Positions 50,673 to 60,007 of a stretch of 64,000 bases of DNA are shown here, piece by piece. Each line of letters opens with the position of its first letter. Position 1 is the stretch's first letter. Source of the stretch: Variovorax paradoxus (GTDB lineage Bacteria > Pseudomonadota > Gammaproteobacteria > Burkholderiales > Burkholderiaceae_C); assembly GCF_902712855.1 (NCBI RefSeq), contig NZ_LR743507.1:916001-980000 (forward strand), written 5' to 3'. Below the pieces are notes generated by a model. That model was not told the origin of the DNA and ran no database searches. It worked only from the letters and a program-made list of their open reading frames with translations. Both the position numbers and the translations under genes were made by a program.

Positions 50673-52279
50673 GGCCGTGCCACCGAGAACTGCATGGGCT
50701 GCGGCACGCGCGCATCGGCATCGCGGCACACCGACAGCACCTCGGCCAGCACCGCGCGGGTGTCGCGCGGATCGATCACGCCGTCGTCCAGCAGCAGCGC
50801 GCTGGTGGTGAACACGCTCATCTGGCGCTCGAAGCGCTCGACGATCTGCTGCTGCATGGCGTCGATCTTCGCGTGGTCGACGGCGCCCTTTCTCGCCATG
50901 CCGGCCTCCATCACGATGGCCATGGTCTTCGCGGCCTGCTCGCCGCCCATGACGGCGGTGCGCGCGTTGGGCCAGCTGAAACAGAAGCGCGGCGCGAAGC
51001 CCCGCCCGCACATGCCGTAGTTGCCCGCGCCGTAGGAGGCGCCGCAGTGCAGCGTGATCTGCGGCACGCTCGCGTTGGTCACGGCCTGGATCATCTTGGC
51101 GCCGTGCTTGATGATGCCGGCCTCCTCGTGCGCGCGGCCCACCATGTAGCCGGTGATGTTCTGCAGGTAGACGATGGGCGTGCGCGACTGGCAGCAGGCC
51201 TGGATGAAGTGCGTGGCCTTGGTCGCGCCGTCGGAGTCGATCGGGCCGTTGTTGGTGACGAGGCCCACCGCATGCCCTTCGAGCCGGATGTGGCCGCAGA
51301 CGGTGGCGCTGCCGTAGTGCTCGCTGAACTCGAGGAACTCCGAGCCGTCCGCGATGCGCGCGACGACCTCGCGCATGTCGACGGGCCGCCGGCCGTCGCT
51401 CGGCATGATGCCGAGCAGCTCCTCGGCGTCGTAGCGCGGCGCAGCGAACCGGCGCGGGGCTTCGTCGCGTGCCCAGTCGATCCCGCCCAGGATGGAGCGC
51501 GCGATGCGGATCGCGTCGCGGTCGTCCTCCGCCAGGTAGTCGCCCAGCCCCGAGACGTGCGTGTGCATCACCGCGCCGCCCAGTTCTTCCTCGGTGGCGA
51601 CCTCGCCGGTGGCGGCCTTCAGCAGCGGCGGCCCCGCGAGGAAGGCGCGCGTGCGGTCGCGCACCATCACGATGTAGTCGGACAGGCCCGTCTGGTAGGC
51701 GCCGCCAGCGGTCGAGGAGCCGTGCGTCACCGTCACCACCGGCAGCCCCGCGGCCGACAGCCGCGCGAGGTTGCGGAAGATGTTGCCGCCGCGCACGAAG
51801 TCCTGCACGCGGTACTGCATCAGGTTGGCGCCGGCGCTTTCCACCAGCTGCACGTAGGGCAGCCTGTTCTCCAGCGCGATCTCCTGCACGCGCAGCTGCT
51901 TGTCCAGCCCCATCGGTTGCAGCGCGCCGGCGTCGATGCCGGAGTCCGATGCGTTCACCATGCAGCGCACGCCCGCCACCTGGCCGATGCCGGAGAGCAG
52001 CCCGCCGCCGGGCACGCTCCTCGACAGGTCGGGGTCGTCATGGCCCAGCCCGGCCAGCGACGCCAGCGGCAGGAAGGGGGCGCCGGTGTCCAGCAGCAGG
52101 GCGAGGCGCTCGCGCGGCAGCAGCTGCCCGCGCCGGGCGAAGCGCTCGGCCGAGGCGTTCGAGGCCGCGGCGGCGCGGGCCTCGTGCGCACGCACCTGGC
52201 CGAGCAGGTCGAGCATGCCGGCGCGGTTGGCCCGGAAGGTGTCGCTGGCCGTCTGCAGCCGGGATTCGATGAAGGGCAT
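50669..52279 (-). CDS. atuC: acyl-CoA carboxylase beta subunit (carboxyltransferase), geranyl/methylcrotonyl type
   Basis: 536 aa. Carboxyltransferase features are LPYVQLVESAGANLMQYRVQ, VTHGSSTAGGAYQTGLSDY, IVYLQNITGYMVGRAHEEAG and HCGASYGAGNYGMCGRGFAP. The length fits AtuC (about 538 aa) and LiuB. It transfers carboxyl from biotin to the gamma carbon of an unsaturated acyl-CoA. It is first in the operon and translationally coupled to the alpha subunit. No promoter element was recognised in the 71 bp before the MHYT gene stop. Confidence 0.78.
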   Translation of the reverse strand: MPFIESRLQTASDTFRANRAGMLDLLGQVRAHEARAAAASNASAERFARRGQLLPRERLALLLDTGAPFLPLASLAGLGHDDPDLSRSVPGGGLLSGIGQVAGVRCMVNASDSGIDAGALQPMGLDKQLRVQEIALENRLPYVQLVESAGANLMQYRVQDFVRGGNIFRNLARLSAAGLPVVTVTHGSSTAGGAYQTGLSDYIVMVRDRTRAFLAGPPLLKAATGEVATEEELGGAVMHTHVSGLGDYLAEDDRDAIRIARSILGGIDWARDEAPRRFAAPRYDAEELLGIMPSDGRRPVDMREVVARIADGSEFLEFSEHYGSATVCGHIRLEGHAVGLVTNNGPIDSDGATKATHFIQACCQSRTPIVYLQNITGYMVGRAHEEAGIIKHGAKMIQAVTNASVPQITLHCGASYGAGNYGMCGRGFAPRFCFSWPNARTAVMGGEQAAKTMAIVMEAGMARKGAVDHAKIDAMQQQIVERFERQMSVFTTSALLLDDGVIDPRDTRAVLAEVLSVCRDADARVPQPMQFSVARP

Positions 52280-52350
52280 GGCGTCTGTGCAGGTCGTTCT
52301 TTCGCTCTGCACGGACTGTAGGAGGCGGGCCTCGCGCCCGCTTGTGCCAA

Positions 52351-53130
52351 TTAGCTGGTGTGCGGGCGCCGCACGCCGGCGGCGGGCGTGGTGTCGAGGC
52401 TGTTGCCGGTGACCACCCAGTAGATGAAGATCAGTACCGCGCCGGCCGTGCCGAACACCGTGAGCCCCATCGAGCTGCCGCCGATGGCCAGCGCGTCGAC
52501 CGGTGCGGCGGCGGTGCACACCATGCTGGCCGCGGCCATGCCCACGTAGTGCATGGTGCACACCGCCACGCCCATCACGGCGGCGGCCGCCACCTTGTGC
52601 GTGAACTTGCGCAGGTTGAAGGCCAGCCACAGGGCCGCGGCGGCTGCGCTGACCGCGATGAGCACCGACAGCACGACCTGCACCACGTCGAAGTCCATCG
52701 AGGCGCGCATGTTCATCGCGAACATGCCCATGTAGTGCATCACGCAGACACCGGCACCGGCCAGCAGGCTGCCGCCCAGCCAGCCCGAGCGGCTGAATTT
52801 GCGGCGTCCGCCCGCCATGTACAGGGCGACGCCCGAGATCAGGATGGCCGCCACCAGCGACACCACGGTGAGCGGCATGTTGTACGAGATGGCGATCGGC
52901 AGCCGGTACGCCAGCATGCCGATGAAGTGCATCGACCAGATGCCGATGCCGCCGAGCGCGACCGCGGCGCAGGCCACGATGGCGAGGTTGGGCTTGCCGT
53001 CCGCGCCGATCATGCGGCCGGCGCATATCAGTGCCACCAGCGAACCCGCGAAGGAGATGAGGAAGGAGAGCGCCACCATGCCCGGGGAGTACTCGGGCGA
53101 CAGCAACTGGCCTACGACGAGCGGAGTCAT
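52351..53130 (-). CDS. MHYT domain sensor protein, stand-alone
   Basis: 259 aa, seven membrane helices. It has three MHYT-type motifs: MHFIGM (about residue 66), MHYMGM (about 131) and MHYVGM (about 194), which are proposed metal-binding repeats sensing O2, CO or NO. No GGDEF, EAL or kinase output domain is attached, so a partner protein or transport role is needed. Upstream are a 26-bp perfect palindrome and a TGTAAT/ATTACA dyad (53183-53250). Confidence 0.87.
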   Translation of the reverse strand: MTPLVVGQLLSPEYSPGMVALSFLISFAGSLVALICAGRMIGADGKPNLAIVACAAVALGGIGIWSMHFIGMLAYRLPIAISYNMPLTVVSLVAAILISGVALYMAGGRRKFSRSGWLGGSLLAGAGVCVMHYMGMFAMNMRASMDFDVVQVVLSVLIAVSAAAAALWLAFNLRKFTHKVAAAAVMGVAVCTMHYVGMAAASMVCTAAAPVDALAIGGSSMGLTVFGTAGAVLIFIYWVVTGNSLDTTPAAGVRRPHTS

Positions 53131-53182
53131 GCGTTTTCCTTTCTGGAAAGAACGCCTCGCAAACCCCCGGCTGCCGGATGCC

Positions 53183-53250
53183 GCCGGGACGCCGCGCGGC
53201 GTCCCGGCCAGTTTGTAATGTCTGTTTTAAAAAGTAAACAGAAAATTACA
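53183..53250 (-). promoter_or_regulatory. nested dyads upstream of the MHYT gene
   Basis: A perfect 26-bp palindrome made of GCCGGGACGCCGC and its complement (53183-53208), then a two-part AT-rich dyad: TGTAAT and TCTGTTT facing AAACAGA and ATTACA (53214-53250). The AT-rich dyad contrasts with the GC-rich surroundings and is a likely operator. The palindrome may form a leader hairpin in MHYT mRNA or end the upstream transcript. Confidence 0.55.
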
Positions 53251-53262
53251 CTTCTTGTTACG

Positions 53263-54930
53263 CTACCTGACGGGGCGAATCCGATAGATCGCATTGTTCC
53301 GGTCGGCGCTCATGTAGACGGTGCCGTCGCGTCCCACGGCCACGCCCGTGACCACGTACGGCGGCGGCAGTCCCGGCCCGGCGGCGAGGCCGATCGGCAG
53401 GTTCTCGGCCACCGTGCGGCGGCTGCCGGTGGCGGGGTCGATCTCTACCAGCCGGTGCGCCGCGCTCTCGGCCACGACGAAGCTGCCCCACGGCGTCTGC
53501 GCCAGGCCTTCCGGCAGCGCCAGCCCGTCGGCCACGGTGCGCAGCGGCGCGCTGGCGTCGAGCGGCAGGCGCAGCAGCTTGCCCGCGGCCTCGGTGACGT
53601 AGAGCGCGCCGTCCTGGCCGAGCACCATCTGCACCGGGCCGTTCAATCCGCTGGCAAGCACTGACTTCTGCGCAAACTTCGGCCCGCTCGCGCGCGTGAT
53701 GCTGCCGGTCGCGATCTCTGCGTAGACCACGCTGCCGTCGGGCATGGGGATGGCGTCGAACGGCGCGTTCAGGCCGTGAAGCGTGTCCACCGTCTTCAGC
53801 GTCTGCCGGTCGACCAGCTGCACCGAGCCGGTGAACCACGAGGTGAGCGCGAACAGTTTCGGCGACAACCCCACTGCGAAGGGGTAGTCCAGCTCGGGCT
53901 CGCGCTGCATGCGGAACACGTCGCGCACCTCGCCCGTGCGCACGTCGACCCGGCGGAAGCCGAACACGTCGGCCACCCAGAGGTCGTTGCCGTCGATCTT
54001 CATGCCGGCCGGCACCGCCACCTTGCCGCTGGTGAGCGTGCGCAGCGCGCCGGTGGCGGGGTCGAAAGCCATGACCTCGTTGTTGGCCATGTTCGAGATG
54101 TAAATCGTGCCGTCGGGCGTGTCCCTGGCGATGGCCAGGTTGTCGAGCGATGGCCGCAGCTGCTTCGCGACGGTCTTGCGTCCGCTGGCAAGCTCCACCT
54201 TCACCAGCTCGCCGCTGCGCGCGTCGACCACCCACAGGTTGCCCTTGCCGTCGAGGTTGGCCGCGGCCGGGATACTGAAGCCGTCCGCGATCACGGTCAT
54301 GGTGCCGTTCGCCGGGTCGATCTTCACGACCTGGCCCTTGAACCACAGCGGGCCGTAGAGCATGCCGTCGGGCCCGACCTCGAAGCCGTTGAAACCGCCC
54401 ATGTCCTTCTTGATGAGCCGCGGCGGCTTCTGGCCCGTGCGGTCGATCTCCCACAGCGCGTCGCCCAGGAACACCTGCGAGGCGTAGAGCTTGCCGTTGC
54501 GGCGGTCGAAGTCGAGCGAATTGAGGCCGGGCAGGTCCTTGGCCAGCACCTGCAGCGGGGCACCGTCGTTCTCGCGATAGCGCAGCATGCCCATGAGGTA
54601 GTTGGTCCATGCGAGTTCGCCCTTCGGGCCCACGGCGATGTCGTCGGCCTGGCCCTCCGGCGCATCGATCAGCACCTTGGCCGCCCCGGTGCTGCGGTCG
54701 ACTTCCCACAGCGTGTTGCCCACCACCGAGCCCGCGAGCAGGCGGCCCTTGGCGTCGATGGCCAGGCCGTGCACGCCGGCGAAGGAAGAGGGTGCGACCA
54801 GCGCCTCGGGCGCGGCCCAGGAGGCGGGCCGGGTGGACGGCGGCGGGAGGCTGCTGCAGGCGGCGAGCAAGGCGAGGGTGGCGGTCAGCGCGGCGGCACG
54901 GAGGCTTTCGCGGAGGCGTCGACGGGGCAT
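53263..54930 (-). CDS. lipoprotein with SMP-30/NHL-like beta-propeller
   Basis: 555 aa from the ATG at 54930. The signal sequence ends in the lipobox LAACSS. The mature part is built of repeated propeller blades, e.g. GVHGLAIDAKGRLLAGSVVG, FNGFEVGPDGMLYGPLWFKG, AAANLDGKGNLWVVDARSGE, GVAVGRDGTVYMSADRNNAI. Resemblance is to gluconolactonase/SMP-30 and virginiamycin B lyase-like folds, but no catalytic set was confirmed. It probably acts as an envelope lactonase or binding protein; the substrate is unknown. Confidence 0.75.
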   Translation of the reverse strand: MPRRRLRESLRAAALTATLALLAACSSLPPPSTRPASWAAPEALVAPSSFAGVHGLAIDAKGRLLAGSVVGNTLWEVDRSTGAAKVLIDAPEGQADDIAVGPKGELAWTNYLMGMLRYRENDGAPLQVLAKDLPGLNSLDFDRRNGKLYASQVFLGDALWEIDRTGQKPPRLIKKDMGGFNGFEVGPDGMLYGPLWFKGQVVKIDPANGTMTVIADGFSIPAAANLDGKGNLWVVDARSGELVKVELASGRKTVAKQLRPSLDNLAIARDTPDGTIYISNMANNEVMAFDPATGALRTLTSGKVAVPAGMKIDGNDLWVADVFGFRRVDVRTGEVRDVFRMQREPELDYPFAVGLSPKLFALTSWFTGSVQLVDRQTLKTVDTLHGLNAPFDAIPMPDGSVVYAEIATGSITRASGPKFAQKSVLASGLNGPVQMVLGQDGALYVTEAAGKLLRLPLDASAPLRTVADGLALPEGLAQTPWGSFVVAESAAHRLVEIDPATGSRRTVAENLPIGLAAGPGLPPPYVVTGVAVGRDGTVYMSADRNNAIYRIRPVR

Positions 54931-55083
54931 GGTGCGTGTCTCCTCTTGTGGTTGCGCGAGGCAGTCTAGGAGGCGCACGAAGCGGCGAAGTCGCTCCGGA
55001 GACATGATGCGGACTTTCGTCCGCTGTGGATTACCCGGGCCCGCCCGGCTGCCCGGCCGCCCCGCTGCCCCGCTGCCCGATGC

Positions 55084-56307
55084 TCAGCCGCGCAGCAGCT
55101 GCGTGACCGTGTGGATCAGCAGCCCTACCAGCCCGCCCACCAGCGTGCCGTTGATGCGGATGAACTGCAGGTCGCGCCCGATGTGGCGCTCGAGCTCGAC
55201 CGTCATCTCCTGCGCGTTCCAATCGCCCACGCGCTCCTCGATGTAGCGGCGGATGTCCTCGCGGTAGCGCTCGATGGCCAGCGGCGCGGCGGCCTCGATC
55301 TGCTCGTTGATCCAGCGGCGGATGGCCTCGTCGCCCTGCAGCCGGCTGCCCAGCGCACCGGCCATCGAGGCGATGCGGCGACGGATGGCCGAGTCGCTGC
55401 GGCCCAGGTCGTCGTGCAGCCAGGCCAGCAGCTCGCCCCACAGGCCGTGCAGGTAGTCGCCCAGCGCGGGGTGCGCGATGAGCTCGGCGCGGATCTGTTC
55501 GCCGCGCTGCTGGAACTCGGGGTCGAGCTTCAGGCGCACCACGAAGTCGTCGACGAAGTGGTCGAAGCGCTTGCGCATCGGGTGGTCGGGCTCGGCCGCC
55601 AGCTCGCCGATGGTGCGCGCCACGGCCGCGACGATCTTGCGCGTGGCCATCTTGGCGGCCACCTGGTCGAGGCCCACGTAGCGCAGCGTCCTGATCTCGC
55701 GCGCGATCGCCTCGGTGATGTGCGCCTGCACCTCGTCGCCCTCGAGCAGGCCGGCCACCTGCTGCAGCACGTCGTCGAGCAGCGCCTGGTGGCGGCCGCC
55801 GGCGGTGAGTGCGTCGAGCGCCTGGCCGGTGAGGCGCGAGAGGTCGATCTTCTCGAGGCCGGCCGCGACGGCTCGGCCCATGAAGTCGCGCACCCGCTCG
55901 TCGTCGAAGGCCGACAGGCCGTAGCGCGCGGCGGCCACGCCCCATTCGCCGAGCTTCTCGCCGCTGGCCGGGCGCGCCAGCCAGTCGGCGATGCGGCCTG
56001 CCGCATCGAACTGCCGCAGCTTGTCCAGCACCTGCGCGGTGCTCAGGAAGTTGTCGCAGATGAAGCCGGCGAGCTTGGCGCCGATGCGGTCCTTGTTGCT
56101 CGGGATGATGGCCGTGTGCGGGATCGGCAGGCCCAGCGGGTGGCGGAACAGCGCCACCACCGCGAACCAGTCGGCGATGGCGCCGACCATGGCGGCCTCG
56201 GCAAAGGCGGCCACGTAGCCCCAGGCCGGATGCTGCGCATGCAGCGCGCTGGCCAGCGCATAGAGCAGCGCCGCGCCGCAGAGCAGTCCGAGCGCGACGC
56301 GCTTCAT
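55084..56307 (-). CDS. DUF445 domain membrane protein
   Basis: 407 aa from the ATG at 56307; a TTG at 56337 that overlaps the argE stop is the alternative. N-terminal helix VALGLLCGAALLYALASAL is followed by the DUF445 pattern EAAMVGAIADWFAVVALFRHPLG and IIPSNKDRIG. A long helical middle and the C-terminal hydrophobic end INGTLVGGLVGLLIHTVTQL follow. DUF445 proteins are inner-membrane proteins of unknown function with a large periplasmic or cytoplasmic helical part. It is cotranscribed with the ArgE-type gene. Confidence 0.86.
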   Translation of the reverse strand: MKRVALGLLCGAALLYALASALHAQHPAWGYVAAFAEAAMVGAIADWFAVVALFRHPLGLPIPHTAIIPSNKDRIGAKLAGFICDNFLSTAQVLDKLRQFDAAGRIADWLARPASGEKLGEWGVAAARYGLSAFDDERVRDFMGRAVAAGLEKIDLSRLTGQALDALTAGGRHQALLDDVLQQVAGLLEGDEVQAHITEAIAREIRTLRYVGLDQVAAKMATRKIVAAVARTIGELAAEPDHPMRKRFDHFVDDFVVRLKLDPEFQQRGEQIRAELIAHPALGDYLHGLWGELLAWLHDDLGRSDSAIRRRIASMAGALGSRLQGDEAIRRWINEQIEAAAPLAIERYREDIRRYIEERVGDWNAQEMTVELERHIGRDLQFIRINGTLVGGLVGLLIHTVTQLLRG

Positions 56308-56329
56308 GCGCTGCGGTGCGGTGGCCCGG

Positions 56330-57496
56330 TCAGCCAATGGCCGGTGTCGAGGCCAGGCGCTCCATGAACAGCTCGCAGCGCGCGAGCTGCTCGAGGCTCA
56401 CGAACTCGTCGGGCTGGTGCGCCTGCTCGATGCTGCCGGGGCCGCACACCACCGTGGGGATGCCGGCGTTCTTGAACAGGCCCGCCTCGGTGCCGAAGGC
56501 CACCAGCGTGGTGCGGTCCTCGCTGGCCAGGCGCTGCGCCAGCAGGGTGATCGGGTCGTCGGCCGAGCCCAGGAAGCTCGGGATCTCGCAGATGGTCTCG
56601 AACTGGAAGCCGGCATCGGGCGCCACCTTTTTCATGGCCGGCTCCAGGCCGCCCGCATAGGCGACCACGTCGGCCTGCATGCGCCGTGCGTCGGCGGTCG
56701 GCAGGTCGCGGAACTCGTAGCGGAACTCCGCGTCGCGCGGCACCACGTTGTCCGCGATGCCGCCGTGGAACTGGCCCACGCTCGCGGTGCTGAAGGGCAC
56801 GTCGAAGCCCTCGTAGCGCGGCTCGCTGCGCTCGAAATCTTCCGCCATGTCGCGCACCTTGCCGATGACCCGGGCCGCCATCTCGATGGCGTTGACCGAC
56901 TTGGGCGTGAGCGAGGAATGCGCTTCCTTGCCGCGCACGCAGCACTTGTAGCGGTAGACGCCCTTGTGCGCGATGGCCGGCACCATGCTGGTGGGCTCGC
57001 CCACGATGCAGGCCAGCGGCTTGATGTTGGCTTCGCGCATGTCGGCGATGAGTTCCTTCACGCCGAAGCAGCCGATCTCTTCCTCGTAGCTGAACGCGAA
57101 ATGCACCGCGAAGGGCGAGTCGCTCTCGAGGAAGCGCTTTGCATTCGACAGCGCGATGGCGATGAAGCTCTTCATGTCGGCCGAGCCTCGGCCGTAGAGC
57201 TTCTCGTTCTGCACCACGGCGGAAAGGGGGTCGACGCTCCAGTCCTGGCCGTCCCACGGCACCGTGTCGGTGTGGCCCGACACGATCACGCCGGCCGGCT
57301 TGCCTTCGCCGAGCGTGGCGAACAGGTTGGCCTTGGTGCGCTCGGCGTTGTAGGTGATGCGGCTCTTCACGCCCAGGGCCGCGAGGTGGCTCTGCGCGAA
57401 GTCGATCAGTTCGAGGTTGCTGTTGGCGCTGATGGTGTTCATGCGCACCAGGGTCTGGGCCAGCAGGAGGCTTTGGGGTGAAAGCGTGTGGAGCAT
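56330..57496 (-). CDS. argE: acetylornithine deacetylase-type M20 peptidase
   Basis: 388 aa from the ATG at 57496 (GGAGA 9 nt upstream). M20 metal ligands are seen in VSGHTDTVPWDG, GRGSADMKSF and FSYEEEIGCFGVKEL, and a late His in CGPGSIEQAHQPDE. The length and the YNAERTKANLFATLG region match proteobacterial ArgE, which removes acetyl from N-acetylornithine. Related acyl-amino-acid deacylases cannot be excluded, because betaproteobacteria often use ArgJ instead. It is divergent from another M20 enzyme. Confidence 0.8.
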   Translation of the reverse strand: MLHTLSPQSLLLAQTLVRMNTISANSNLELIDFAQSHLAALGVKSRITYNAERTKANLFATLGEGKPAGVIVSGHTDTVPWDGQDWSVDPLSAVVQNEKLYGRGSADMKSFIAIALSNAKRFLESDSPFAVHFAFSYEEEIGCFGVKELIADMREANIKPLACIVGEPTSMVPAIAHKGVYRYKCCVRGKEAHSSLTPKSVNAIEMAARVIGKVRDMAEDFERSEPRYEGFDVPFSTASVGQFHGGIADNVVPRDAEFRYEFRDLPTADARRMQADVVAYAGGLEPAMKKVAPDAGFQFETICEIPSFLGSADDPITLLAQRLASEDRTTLVAFGTEAGLFKNAGIPTVVCGPGSIEQAHQPDEFVSLEQLARCELFMERLASTPAIG

Positions 57497-57603
57497 GCGG
57501 CGCATTCTCCCGGAAGTCGGCGCTGCGCGTGCGGCGGCCGCGGCCTGAGGGTTTGCCCGGCACGGTCTTTGCGGGTGAATGCTCAAAGCCTAGACTGTGC
57601 CTC

Positions 57604-58803
57604 ATGAAACTCATCGATTCGCTCGTCACGCAGGCGGCCGGCATCGCCGCCGTCCGACGTGACCTCCACGCCCATCCCGAACTCTGCTTCGAAGAAGTCC
57701 GCACCGCCGACGTGGTGGCCGGCAAGCTCACGGAGTGGGGCATCCCGATTCACCGCGGCCTGGGCACCACCGGCGTGGTGGGCATCGTCAAGAACGGCAG
57801 CAGCAGCCGCGCCGTGGGCCTGCGCGCCGACATGGACGCGCTGCCCGTCACCGAGCTCAACACCTTCGCCCACGCCAGCCAGCACCACGGCAAGATGCAC
57901 GCCTGCGGGCACGACGGCCACACCGCGATGCTGCTTGCGGCGGCGCAGCACCTCGCGAAGAACCGCAATTTCGACGGCACCGTCTACCTGATCTTCCAGC
58001 CGGCGGAAGAGGGCGGCGGCGGTGCGCGCGAGATGATCAAGGAAGGGCTGTTCGAGCAGTTCCCCATGGATGCGGTGTTCGGCATGCACAACTGGCCCGG
58101 CATGAAGGCCGGCCAGTTCGCGGTGAGCCCCGGCCCGGTGATGGCCTCGGGCAACAAGTTCTTCGTCAACGTGATCGGCAAGGGCGGGCATGCCGCGCTG
58201 CCGCAGACCGGCATCGACCCGGTGCCGATCGCCTGCGAGATCGTGCAGGCTTTCCAGACCATCCTCACGCGCAAGATGAAGCCGACCGATTCGGCCGTCA
58301 TCTCGGTCACCACCATCCACGCCGGCGAGACCAACAACGTGATCCCGGACAACTGCGAGCTGTCGGGCACGGTGCGCACCTTCTCGATCGAGGTGCTCGA
58401 CATGATCGAGGCGAAGATGAAGCAGATCGCCGAGCACATCTGCGCGGCGCACGACGCCACCTGCGACTTCCGCTTCGAGCGCTACTACCCGCCCACCATC
58501 AACACCGAGGCCGAAGCCGACTTCGCGCGCCGCGTCATGGGCGAGATCGTCGGGCCCGACAACGTCCTGCGCCAGGAAGCCGCCATGACCTCGGAAGACT
58601 TCGCCTTCATGCTGCAGGCCAAGCCCGGCGCCTACGCCTTCATCGGCAACGGCGACGGCGCGCACCGCGACGTGCACCACGGCGAAGGTCCGTGCACGCT
58701 GCACAACGCCAGCTACGACTTCAACGACGAGCTGATTCCGCTGGGCGCGACCTGCTGGGTGCAGATCGCCGAGCAGTTCCTCAAGCCCGGCGGCGGCGCA
58801 TGA
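57604..58803 (+). CDS. M20 family amidohydrolase (hippurate hydrolase-like)
   Basis: 399 aa from the ATG at 57604. Metal-binding motifs: RADMDALPVTE, HACGHDGHTAMLL, FQPAEEGGGGAREMI, and a final His in EGPCTLHNASYDFND. This is the HipO/IAA-amino-acid hydrolase class, which cleaves N-acyl amino acids in the cytosol. The stop overlaps the start of a DUF2817/M14-like gene (ATGA), so the two probably act on the same peptide or acyl-amino-acid pool. Confidence 0.87.
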   Translation: MKLIDSLVTQAAGIAAVRRDLHAHPELCFEEVRTADVVAGKLTEWGIPIHRGLGTTGVVGIVKNGSSSRAVGLRADMDALPVTELNTFAHASQHHGKMHACGHDGHTAMLLAAAQHLAKNRNFDGTVYLIFQPAEEGGGGAREMIKEGLFEQFPMDAVFGMHNWPGMKAGQFAVSPGPVMASGNKFFVNVIGKGGHAALPQTGIDPVPIACEIVQAFQTILTRKMKPTDSAVISVTTIHAGETNNVIPDNCELSGTVRTFSIEVLDMIEAKMKQIAEHICAAHDATCDFRFERYYPPTINTEAEADFARRVMGEIVGPDNVLRQEAAMTSEDFAFMLQAKPGAYAFIGNGDGAHRDVHHGEGPCTLHNASYDFNDELIPLGATCWVQIAEQFLKPGGGA

Positions 58804-59894
58804 TCGGCGTCGCCGAGGCGTTCTCGCCGCGCTATGCCCAGGCGCGGCAGAAGTTCCTGCAGGCCTGCGTGAACGCGGGCCTCACGGTGGAGCCGCACGC
58901 GCATCCGCTGAAGGGCCGCGAGGGCGAGGAGCTGTCGATGGACGTGGCGCTCGACGGCGATGCCGACGCCGAGCGCATGCTGGTCGTCACCAGCGCCTGC
59001 CACGGCGTGGAAGGCCACTGCGGCAGCGGCGTGCAGGTGTTCGCGCTGCACGACGCCGAGTGGCGCGAGAAAGCCAAGGCGCAGGGCGTGTCGGTGCTCT
59101 ACGTGCATGCGCTCAATCCGCACGGCTTTTCGCACGGCCGGCGCGTGACGCACGAGAACGTCGACCTGAACCGCAACTTCATCGATTTCTCGAAGCCGGT
59201 GCCGGTGAACGAGGCCTACGCCGGGTTGCACGCGCTGCTGCTGCCGGACACCTGGCCGCCCACGCCGGAGAATCAGGCGGCCGTGGCGAAGTGGATCGAC
59301 AAGCACGGCACCACCGCCTACCAGGCGGCCGTGACCAGCGGGCAATACCAGTTCGACGACGGCCTGTTCTTCGGCGGCAATGCGCCGACCTGGAGCAACA
59401 AGACGATCCGCGGCGTGCTGCGCCGCCACGCGGGCTGCGCGAAACGCATCGCCTGGATCGACCTGCACACGGGGCTCGGCCCCAACGGCCTCGGCGAGCG
59501 CATCTACGCGGGCAGGGACGACAAGGCGGCCTACGCACGCGCCAACGCATGGTGGGGCTCGCCGGCCGCGCCGGTGACCTCGATCTACGACGGTTCTTCC
59601 ACCTCGGCGCTGCTGCGCGGGCTGATGTGGGACTCGGTGTACGAGGAGTGCCCGCAGGCGGAGTACACCGGCATCGCGCTCGAGTACGGCACGCTGCCCA
59701 TCCTCGAGGTGACCGGCGCATTGCGCGCCGACCACTGGCTGCACAAGCATCCGGAAGCGCCGGCCGACCTGGCCGACGGCATCCGGGCGCGGATGGTGGA
59801 GGCGTTCTACACCGACACCGACGCCTGGCGAGGGCAGATCGTCAGCCAGGCCCGCCAGGCCATGTTCCAGGCGGTCGATGGCCTGACGGCCTGA
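58800..59894 (+). CDS. DUF2817/M14-like metallopeptidase family protein
   Basis: 364 aa. M14-like zinc ligands are visible in TSACHGVEGHCGSG (His-x-x-Glu) and a later His in AWIDLHTGLGPNGLG, with the ENVDLNRNFIDF substrate-site phrase and late catalytic-type Glu in YTGIALEYGTLP. This is the DUF2817 branch of carboxypeptidase A-like proteins. It overlaps the amidohydrolase gene by 4 nt. A structured repeat starts 4 nt after its stop. Confidence 0.83.
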   Translation: MIGVAEAFSPRYAQARQKFLQACVNAGLTVEPHAHPLKGREGEELSMDVALDGDADAERMLVVTSACHGVEGHCGSGVQVFALHDAEWREKAKAQGVSVLYVHALNPHGFSHGRRVTHENVDLNRNFIDFSKPVPVNEAYAGLHALLLPDTWPPTPENQAAVAKWIDKHGTTAYQAAVTSGQYQFDDGLFFGGNAPTWSNKTIRGVLRRHAGCAKRIAWIDLHTGLGPNGLGERIYAGRDDKAAYARANAWWGSPAAPVTSIYDGSSTSALLRGLMWDSVYEECPQAEYTGIALEYGTLPILEVTGALRADHWLHKHPEAPADLADGIRARMVEAFYTDTDAWRGQIVSQARQAMFQAVDGLTA

Positions 59895-59898
59895 CCCA

Positions 59899-59985
59899 CC
59901 CCCAGGCTTCACGCACTTCGCGTCGCTGCGCCAACCCTTTCGAGGGGCCATACCTGCGGCCCGGCAACGCCGGTTCCGCGGTATT
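59899..59985 (+). repeat. stop-codon-adjacent structured repeat, copy 5
   Basis: CCCCCAGGCTTCACGCACTT start, 4 nt after the DUF2817 gene stop, ending CGGTTCCGCGGTATT. The middle stem (CCCTTTCGAGGGG) is a diverged form of the C5/G5 hairpin. Confidence 0.83.
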
Positions 59986-60007
59986 GCGCCATGTCACGAA
60001 AAGAGGT

